Translations under genes and position numbers: made by a program
Shown here: positions 57,835-64,000 of the stretch, piece by piece
Layout: each line of letters starts with the position of its first letter
How positions within the stretch are numbered: the stretch's first letter is position 1
The notes under the pieces: model-generated
Database searches by the model: none
What the model was told of the DNA's origin: nothing
What the model saw: the letters and a program-made list of their open reading frames with translations, nothing else
DNA from: Legionella busanensis
Lineage (GTDB): Bacteria; Pseudomonadota; Gammaproteobacteria; Legionellales; Legionellaceae
Direction of reading: 5' to 3'
NCBI RefSeq assembly: GCF_900461525.1
Contig: NZ_UGOD01000001.1
Coordinates: 3,206,001 to 3,270,000 of the forward strand
DNA: 64,000 nt

Positions 57835-58650
57835 ATGCCAAATTTAAAGAAATCTGCCTATCTAGCACTTAGCGGAGGAATGGATTCAAGTACATTGTTA
57901 CTACATTTATTGGCAAGAGATTATCAAGTTAATGCAATTTCATTTCTATATGGTCAAAAACACAAAGTTGAAATTGATTGTGCAATAAATTTAGTTAAAT
58001 ATTTAGCTGAAAAAGGATATAAGATTAATCATCATTTAGTGCATTTAGATGGCTTAAGTGAACTATTATTTTCAGCACTTGTTGATGGTGGCGATGTGGT
58101 TCCCGAAGGTTTATATGATGGCGAAAATATGGCTGCTACAGTAGTACCAAACCGTAACAAAATTTTTATTTCTATTCTGCAAGCAGCAGCACTCTCACGA
58201 GCTGTAGAAGACAATACCACTGTTTGTGTAGCCTTAGGTATCCATTCAGAAGACCACGCTGTATACCCTGATTGTCGTCCAGAATTTGTTAATACAGATT
58301 ATCAAGCCTTTCAGGCAGGTAATTGGGATGCTCATAAAGTTATCAATTATATGCCCTACTTACATAGTGATAAGTATGGCATCTTAAAAGATGGAGAAGA
58401 GGCTTGTAGGCAATTAAATTTAGATTTTAATGAAATTTATAAGAGAACTATTACCTCTTACAAGCCTAATACAGAAGGAATTTCCGATTATAAGTCGGCC
58501 TCATCTGTACAACGAATTGCAGCCTTCATTCAATTAAATCGCATTGATCCAGTATTATATGCTGATGAAAATGGCATTGCTGATTGGAATACTGTAAAAG
58601 CGCATGTTTTATCAGTTTTAGAAGAAAATAAAATTAAAATTAACTTGTAA
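57835..58650 (+). CDS. QueC-like PP-loop ATPase lacking the zinc site
   Basis: QueC makes preQ0 (7-cyano-7-deazaguanine) from CDG, ammonia and ATP. The 271 residues have the PP-loop LSGGMDSST (12-20) and strong QueC motifs FLYGQKHKVE, VVPNRNKIF, GIHSEDHAVYPDCRPEF and KYGILKDG. In normal QueC a Cys (in a TxxCY segment) and a CxxCxxC group bind zinc; here the matching places are TITSY (Ser208) and SDYKSASS (about 217-224), with none of the four Cys. The C-terminal RIAAF...IDPVLY still aligns. It is therefore probably a divergent QueC-family enzyme with altered chemistry, not the housekeeping queC. It is monocistronic. Confidence 0.82.
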   Translation: MPNLKKSAYLALSGGMDSSTLLLHLLARDYQVNAISFLYGQKHKVEIDCAINLVKYLAEKGYKINHHLVHLDGLSELLFSALVDGGDVVPEGLYDGENMAATVVPNRNKIFISILQAAALSRAVEDNTTVCVALGIHSEDHAVYPDCRPEFVNTDYQAFQAGNWDAHKVINYMPYLHSDKYGILKDGEEACRQLNLDFNEIYKRTITSYKPNTEGISDYKSASSVQRIAAFIQLNRIDPVLYADENGIADWNTVKAHVLSVLEENKIKINL

Positions 58651-58729
58651 TTTTAAAAGTGGTCATCTTTAACAGCATGACCACCAAATATATTAAATTA
58701 TTAACAATAAAAGCTAATTAAAAGAGATA

Positions 58730-59926
58730 TTACTCACTTGCTAATTCAATCGCAAATGCTAATCCTAATTTACTAAAATTAGCCATATGCTCTGGCGTTA
58801 AACGATCCATTGTATCCTTAGATGAATGGATATAGGGATTATGATCTTCAAAGCTTGTTTCACAAGGAAAAGCTGCAGGAATTCCTTCATCATCCCAAGA
58901 AGCATGATCGCTACAGCCATAACCGCAATACGATTCTGCTACTGGAACACCAACATAAGTCTGAATTAATTCACTAACGAAATTTGTTAGAGCACGATCA
59001 GTATAATCTTTAAAAACCCACATAGTTGGGTCATTACGATCATTACGGAAGCCTGTCATATCAAGTTGCATCACAGCCTTAACTGGAATAGATTCATCTA
59101 GAAAATGTTCTACAACATATTGAGAGCCAACAAGCCCACGCTCTTCTGCAGCATACCAAATAAAATAGATAGGCCTTTTAAATTCATAAGAGGATTCTAG
59201 TAAAACACGAGCAACTTCCATTAAACTAGATGAACCACTACCATCGTCACCAGCGCCTGGCATTCTACCATCTAACGTATCCATATGAGCACCAATTACA
59301 ATAGCGGGCGCTTTAATATCTTTGCCCAGTACAGTTACCAGCGATGGCTGCTTATAATAGCTACCTGTTTTTACAAAGTAAGTCTCAGTATCACTTCTTT
59401 TTGCACCTTTTGCTAACTCTTCAAATTTAGCCTGTAACCATTTAGCTGTTTGAACACCTGTATCTTTGGTTGCTGAGCGATTCTCATAGGAAGTTAAATG
59501 AGTTAATGTTGCCATAATAGTTTCAACGTTAACTTTGCCAATGGCTGCAGAGACTTCAGCTTGATGCTGAATAGGGTAAGCATTTTGACGAGCTAATAAC
59601 GTTTTTTTAGGCGATTTAACTAATAAATGCTGTGCCTGTTTTTGACGACCCTGCTTATTAGTACTTTGAATACGATGAGTAATATTCGTAAAACGTCCGC
59701 ACTTTACTTTATCAGCAATAAGAACAATTTTTTCTAAATCATTAGCAGGTATGTCTATAATTCTAAAAGAATTATTCTCTGCAATGACAGTATAGTCTGA
59801 AGGTAAGTGTGCTGCTAAACACTGAGGAACTTTTAGTTGCTCTGTTTTCGCGCTAGTTTGTGCTATTGCTGGGTTAGCTAACAAAAAACTTGCTGAAAAC
59901 AGAGTCATCCATGAGTAAGAACGCAT
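58730..59926 (-). CDS. Secreted M28 zinc aminopeptidase (LapA/LapB-like)
   Basis: This is an exported leucine-type aminopeptidase, about 398 residues. A signal peptide (about 1-22, ending AIA) and a prodomain-like region (about 30-130) precede the M28 catalytic domain. Zinc ligands and acids are GAHMDT, GAGDDGSG, AAEERGL, QLDMTGF and HSSKDT. Cysteines in SYCGYGCSDH and FPCET suggest disulphides. The ATG at 59926 has AAAGGAG 5 nt upstream and begins a proper signal peptide; an in-frame start at 59953 is unlikely. Legionella LapA and LapB are type II secretion substrates of this family; which one is not decidable here. Confidence 0.87.
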   Translation of the reverse strand: MRSYSWMTLFSASFLLANPAIAQTSAKTEQLKVPQCLAAHLPSDYTVIAENNSFRIIDIPANDLEKIVLIADKVKCGRFTNITHRIQSTNKQGRQKQAQHLLVKSPKKTLLARQNAYPIQHQAEVSAAIGKVNVETIMATLTHLTSYENRSATKDTGVQTAKWLQAKFEELAKGAKRSDTETYFVKTGSYYKQPSLVTVLGKDIKAPAIVIGAHMDTLDGRMPGAGDDGSGSSSLMEVARVLLESSYEFKRPIYFIWYAAEERGLVGSQYVVEHFLDESIPVKAVMQLDMTGFRNDRNDPTMWVFKDYTDRALTNFVSELIQTYVGVPVAESYCGYGCSDHASWDDEGIPAAFPCETSFEDHNPYIHSSKDTMDRLTPEHMANFSKLGLAFAIELASE

Positions 59927-60118
59927 TATTGCTCCTTTAACTGTTAAAATCATTTCGATGGTACCTCATCAATATAAATATGGAAATTGATTTTTAAGTT
60001 ACTTACCCCACAAATTGATTATGAACTGAATGAGTAATGGAAAGGTTTACTGCAAAATTAACAATTTTTAATTTGAAATTCTGTTTTCTAATCCTTCTGG
60101 TTTCATTTTAACCTAAAT

Positions 60119-60137
60119 GGTATTGATAATCATTTTC
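60119..60137 (+). promoter_or_regulatory. Fur box upstream of histidine-rich membrane protein
   Basis: GGTATTGATAATCATTTTC matches 16 of 19 positions of the Fur consensus GATAATGATAATCATTATC, better than the box at the siderophore operon. It overlaps a possible promoter: TTGATA (60123-60128) and TATAAA or TAAAGT about 15-17 bp later. It is 47 bp before the start codon of the next gene, so iron-dependent repression is expected. Confidence 0.75.
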
Positions 60138-60183
60138 ATTTGTTATAAAGTTACGCCTTCGCAAAATGTTTACTTGGTGAACA

Positions 60184-62103
60184 ATGAAAACAAAAAAGAT
60201 TCCTTATTATTTATTACTAACTCTCCTAACCTTAGGTGCAAGTTTAATTATTGGTTTTTTAAGCTTCGGTGGTATGTATGCCATATTGCCATTATTACCT
60301 TTAGCTTTTGCTTCCTTTGGTTTATCGGTGGCCTATGAAGGTGAAATTTATTTACAAAATATCAAAGGTGCTTTCAAAAAACTTTTTAAAAGCGATTACT
60401 TAACCCGCTATTTAGCAGATGAATTTTTATTGCAGCATTTTCCAGATACAGACGATAAAGATTGCCCACAGTTTTTTAAAGATTATGAGACACAATTAAA
60501 ATTATTAAACAAATTTAGTCATAAGAATTTAGATAAAGAAAGCCTTGCGCGTAAAAAGAAAATAGAAAAAACCATGTCTGATATGCGCAAATGGTTTGCT
60601 CTCCAACTTTATAAAAAGCCTAATGAAGCTGATCTTGATACTTATAGTAAATATAAGATTCAATTGCAGTATTGGCTTGCTAGACATGGGCAACAAGAAG
60701 CAATAGAGAAATTAGCCTCTCGTACAACCACGTTTAAAGGGGTGCGAATTTTTAGCGCGTTAGCTGGGGCATTTATGGGATTGGGAACAACTTACCTTTT
60801 AGTTGGTGGATTCGCAACTATCCCGCTGCTTGCAAGCCTTCCTTTTACCTTTTTACCTCTTGCTATTGTCCCTATGGCAATTATTGCCGGTGCTGCTTAT
60901 GGCTTTCTTACTTATAATGCCGTAACAGATATGATTAATAATGATACGTTACGTAAGTGGTTTTTTAAAATTAAAAACAATTTTACTAAAGAAAACGCTT
61001 CAGAGCACAAGATACGTAATGTCTTTTTAGCAATTACTGCCGTTAGCTTACTAGCGCTTACGGTAGCACTTACAATTTGCACAGCTGGAACTTGGTGGAC
61101 CGTTGCTAAAACTGCCCAACCTCTATTTACTTGGATGGGTAAAATGCCAGCATTCATTATGGGAATTATTAACCCTATTATTACGGGTACTTCAACACTT
61201 ATTTTCAATCTGCAAAATACGAGTGAATCGCTAGAAATGATAGATGGTTTGACTCGTACTAAGGGAAATATTTTTACTAAAGCATCTACATCAATTCAAA
61301 ATGCTTTTCACAAACTAAAAGAACATGAAAATTGGTTACAATTATTTAACCCCGCTCGTATTCTTCTTAAATTAACCCTTACGCCATTAAGAATACTGCT
61401 CTTTTTAGGACATTTAGTTAGTATTGGGGTTACCTCTGATAGAGTACCAGGTGTCCCTGAAATTGTTTCTGCCCTTTTAGGTATTATCAGTGAAGGTTTT
61501 GAAGATGCGCATTATTTCTTTGAACAAGAGCATGTGCATAATCATAAACATACGGATCATTATCATCAAACAAAGGACTTACTCAAAGAACAATTACAAC
61601 CTGGTGAAGGGCATACGCATGAAGTTGATTTGCCATCTAGGGTTTTAAAAGTTGTTTTTTCACCTTTATATTTATTGGCTGCACTTTGGGATTATGCGAC
61701 AAGCCAACGTAATAAAGATGGCTCAAAACATGCTTTAAGCTTTAAAGAAGCTTGGAATAAGCAAACTGGACAACAACCTGTCGAAAATGTTCAAGTTACA
61801 TCGGAAGAGCAAAAATTATCTTTAGACTGGCGTGTTGAACAAGCTGATTATCGAATTGAAAGCTTTAAAAATAAGCATTTAAAAGGTGTATTGGTTAATT
61901 CTAAGGTGGCCCAAGAAAAAGAAGCTAAACTTACTGCATTACAAGGCGAAGTTAGAAAAAATGGCGCTCAGCTTAATCCTGCAGCCCAAGTTAGAGAAGC
62001 AGCTCACGACGCTACTTACCAAAAACACCGTTTCTTTAACAAGAAAACAACAACCACTGAATTTTTAGAAGATCTGGCTGAACGTGTCTCACCAGCAGCA
62101 TAA
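60184..62103 (+). CDS. Unknown histidine-rich multi-membrane protein, Fur-box controlled
   Basis: No family recognised; 639 residues. Membrane segments are at about 8-50 (two), 188-247 (two or three) and 277-345 (two), with helical soluble stretches between. At 443-479 lies a cluster of nine His, including EHVHNHKHTDHYH and GHTHE, of the kind that binds Zn, Ni, Cu or Fe in transporters and chaperones. A charged helical C-terminus follows. There is no strong Shine-Dalgarno (GGTGA near the ATG). The upstream Fur box suggests a role in iron limitation. It is not a known ZIP, CDF or NRAMP protein as far as I can see, and no partner gene is adjacent. Confidence 0.75.
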   Translation: MKTKKIPYYLLLTLLTLGASLIIGFLSFGGMYAILPLLPLAFASFGLSVAYEGEIYLQNIKGAFKKLFKSDYLTRYLADEFLLQHFPDTDDKDCPQFFKDYETQLKLLNKFSHKNLDKESLARKKKIEKTMSDMRKWFALQLYKKPNEADLDTYSKYKIQLQYWLARHGQQEAIEKLASRTTTFKGVRIFSALAGAFMGLGTTYLLVGGFATIPLLASLPFTFLPLAIVPMAIIAGAAYGFLTYNAVTDMINNDTLRKWFFKIKNNFTKENASEHKIRNVFLAITAVSLLALTVALTICTAGTWWTVAKTAQPLFTWMGKMPAFIMGIINPIITGTSTLIFNLQNTSESLEMIDGLTRTKGNIFTKASTSIQNAFHKLKEHENWLQLFNPARILLKLTLTPLRILLFLGHLVSIGVTSDRVPGVPEIVSALLGIISEGFEDAHYFFEQEHVHNHKHTDHYHQTKDLLKEQLQPGEGHTHEVDLPSRVLKVVFSPLYLLAALWDYATSQRNKDGSKHALSFKEAWNKQTGQQPVENVQVTSEEQKLSLDWRVEQADYRIESFKNKHLKGVLVNSKVAQEKEAKLTALQGEVRKNGAQLNPAAQVREAAHDATYQKHRFFNKKTTTTEFLEDLAERVSPAA

Positions 62104-62179
62104 GAAGACTTTATTCTTAATAGTTAGAGCAGTCCATTTGACAAATGGAATGCTTTAACTAGCTTAATGAAATCCACAC

Positions 62180-62245
62180 TAATTAACGTTCGTTTAGCGG
62201 CACAAAAGAGCCTTCATCTCTTTTATGTCGAACTCACGTTAATTA
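62180..62245. terminator. Nested inverted repeat between convergent genes
   Basis: An outer 10-bp repeat (TAATTAACGT at 62180-62189 and ACGTTAATTA at 62236-62245) encloses an inner 7-bp hairpin AAAAGAG/CTCTTTT (62204-62210, 62218-62224), which ends in a T-run on the plus strand and mirrors it on the minus. It overlaps the rep stop codon. It probably terminates both genes. Confidence 0.6.
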
Positions 62246-64000
62246 AGTAAACTTTTTAAGCTAGTTAAATGGGATTTAGCCAAAGCTTTAGATCGCTCTT
62301 CGTTGCGTTCACCTTTTCCAAACCATTCTAAACTATCCTTTGGTAATTCATCTAGGAAGCGACTCGGCAGGCATTCTTGTACTTCGCCGCCGCGACGCCG
62401 TTGCTTAGCCAACGTTAAACAAAGACCCTTTTGTGCACGCGTAATGCCCACATAAGCTAAACGTCTTTCTTCTTCAATTTGATCTTCATCAATACTCACT
62501 CGATGCGGTAGTAAATCTTCTTCCATACCTACTAAATAAACGAAAGGAAATTCTAACCCTTTTGCTGCATGTAAGGTCATAAGTTGTACACTATCTTCAT
62601 TAGCCTCGCCGGATTGTTCTAAAATATCAATTAAGATAAGTTTATTAATTACATCACTTAAAGTTTGCGTAGCATCCTTTTCTAATAAACGCCCTACCCA
62701 ATCGAGTAATTCCCAGATATTTTCCATACTCCGTTGCGCTCTGGCTGGCGAATTGCACTGTTCATAAAGGTAAGCTTCATAACCGCTTTCCTCGACCATT
62801 TCGCGTAATATCTCGACAGAATTAGCATGATTAGCTAGACGCTCTTTAATTCTTAACACCCATCGCTTAAAGCTTTCTAATGCTAAACGTGGCTTCTCAG
62901 CAATCCGATCGGCCAAAGCCATGTGATCAGCACATTGAAATAGACTAAGTTGCCTTAATTGTGCATACTGGCCTAAAGCCGTTAGGCTCGCATCACCAAT
63001 ACCTCGCTTAGGCGTATTAACGGCTCTTAAAAATCCAGCATCATCTGCTTCATTGCATATTAGCCTTAAATAAGCGAAAATATCTTTAACTTCTGCACGA
63101 GCAAACCAAGATTGGCCACCACTAATACGATAAGCAATACTATGATGACGCAAGACTTTTTCAAAAACACGAGATTGATGGTTACCACGATATAAGATCG
63201 CATATTCCCCATATTTTTTTCCTAGCTGTAATTTATGGCTAATCATATCCATAACCACTTGTTCAGCCTCATCTTGTTCATCTTTACAGCATAGAACGCG
63301 TAATAATTCACCTTGACCTAGTTGGCTCCATAATTTTTTTTCAAATAAATGAGCATTATTGGCAATTAACGTATTTGCAACATGCAGAATCTGGCTAGTT
63401 GAACGATAATTTTGCTCTAACATAATTACTTTTAACTGCGAATAATCTTTTTTCAACTGAGCTAAATTCTCAGGCCTTGCTCCGCGCCAGGCATAGATTG
63501 ATTGATCATCATCACCTACAACTGTAAAACGAGCGCGAACACCGGTTAATAATTTAATAAATAAATACTGGCTGGTATTAGAATCTTGATATTCATCAAC
63601 TAATAAATGTCGTACTTTATTTTGCCAGTATTCGCGAATTTTGACATCTTGATTAAGAAGCTGAACAGGAATTTTAATTAAGTCATCAAAGTCAACTGCA
63701 TTATAAGCCTTAAGTGCTTCCTGATATTGCTCATAAACTAATAAGGCATCATCAAAAACAGGACTCGTCTTTGGCTGTGTATGGCAATCCTTAGGCATTA
63801 ATAAATCATTTTTCCATCTAGAAATTTGTTGTTGCACTTGTGCTAAATAATCTCGATCTTGTGCACGTCCAACCGGTAGGTAATTTTTTAATAACTGTTG
63901 ACTGTCTTCACTATCAAAGATAGAAAAGCCAGTACGTAAATTACACTGTTCTAAATGCTTTTTGATAATTTTTAAACCAAGAGTATGAAAAGTTGCTATA
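62239..64000 (-). CDS. rep: ATP-dependent DNA helicase Rep (C-terminal part, cut by window edge)
   Basis: Rep is a superfamily 1A 3'-5' helicase that helps replication forks pass protein blocks. The frame is open to base 64000, so the start lies outside; about 587 residues are seen. Motifs are TFHTLG at the edge (Ia region), LLVDEYQDSNTSQ (II), VGDDDQSIYAWRGA (III), LEQNYRST (IV), LMTLHAAKGLEF (V) and EERRLAYVGITRAQ (VI). VDFDDL and WQNKVRHLLVDEYQD match Rep better than UvrD or PcrA, as does the short C-terminus ending SHLTSLKSLLN. Confidence 0.93.
   Translation of the reverse strand, partial: IATFHTLGLKIIKKHLEQCNLRTGFSIFDSEDSQQLLKNYLPVGRAQDRDYLAQVQQQISRWKNDLLMPKDCHTQPKTSPVFDDALLVYEQYQEALKAYNAVDFDDLIKIPVQLLNQDVKIREYWQNKVRHLLVDEYQDSNTSQYLFIKLLTGVRARFTVVGDDDQSIYAWRGARPENLAQLKKDYSQLKVIMLEQNYRSTSQILHVANTLIANNAHLFEKKLWSQLGQGELLRVLCCKDEQDEAEQVVMDMISHKLQLGKKYGEYAILYRGNHQSRVFEKVLRHHSIAYRISGGQSWFARAEVKDIFAYLRLICNEADDAGFLRAVNTPKRGIGDASLTALGQYAQLRQLSLFQCADHMALADRIAEKPRLALESFKRWVLRIKERLANHANSVEILREMVEESGYEAYLYEQCNSPARAQRSMENIWELLDWVGRLLEKDATQTLSDVINKLILIDILEQSGEANEDSVQLMTLHAAKGLEFPFVYLVGMEEDLLPHRVSIDEDQIEEERRLAYVGITRAQKGLCLTLAKQRRRGGEVQECLPSRFLDELPKDSLEWFGKGERNEERSKALAKSHLTSLKSLLN

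Noticed and set aside
57835-58650. QueC-like gene as a pseudogene
   Set aside because: The frame is intact, full length and keeps PP-loop and substrate motifs; only the zinc cysteines are changed, which looks like selection for a different form.
60117-60338. 73-residue plus-strand ORF
   Set aside because: It starts inside the Fur box and overlaps the membrane protein gene in another frame; no ribosome site.

Overview
The window looks like a chromosomal segment of a low-GC gammaproteobacterium, most likely Legionella or a close relative in the Legionellaceae. Three things point that way. The gene order matches the gammaproteobacterial block rlmE-ftsH-folP-glmM-secG-leuU / metY-rimP-nusA-infB. 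A siderophore synthetase is followed by two MFS transporters, as in the legiobactin (lbt) locus. There are also several membrane/coiled-coil, kinase and patatin proteins of the kind Legionella delivers through its Dot/Icm type IV system. The genus is inferred from gene content and not from a database match.

Bases 1-25.2 kb are housekeeping, read almost entirely on the minus strand. From high to low coordinates: rlmE, ftsH, folP, glmM, tpiA, secG, tRNA-Leu(GAG), the full 14-gene nuoA-N set for respiratory complex I, initiator tRNA-fMet, rimP, nusA and the start of infB (cut by the window edge). In E. coli leuU and metY are close neighbours; here the whole nuo cluster sits between them. yhbY is divergent from rlmE.

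Bases 25.4-29.6 kb hold a Fur-box-controlled siderophore operon: an IucA/IucC-type NIS synthetase and two MFS transporters. Then come pgsA-like and hda genes (29.9-31.2 kb).

Bases 31.2-43.5 kb mix transport and core metabolism (a POT transporter, aroE, pepN) with candidate host-interaction proteins: two multi-membrane coiled-coil proteins, a patatin-like phospholipase and a eukaryotic-type protein kinase. A periplasmic 2H phosphoesterase overlaps aroE head-to-head.

Bases 43.7-48.5 kb carry the prkA-yeaH-spoVR stress operon behind a sigma-S-like -10 element.

Bases 48.6-64 kb are the most accessory-looking part. They contain a small membrane protein, a lone A-PCP-C non-ribosomal peptide synthetase whose specificity residues resemble the asparagine code, a DUF2513 protein, two tandem paralogues of an unrecognised family with acidic tails, a CtpA/Prc protease, a tiny secreted protein, a ribbon-helix-helix regulator, a QueC-like ATPase that has lost its zinc cysteines, a secreted M28 aminopeptidase, a Fur-box-preceded histidine-rich membrane protein, and rep helicase (cut by the right edge).

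The strongest leads for new biology are the Fur-controlled histidine-rich protein, the zinc-less QueC-like protein, the tandem paralogue pair and the orphan NRPS.
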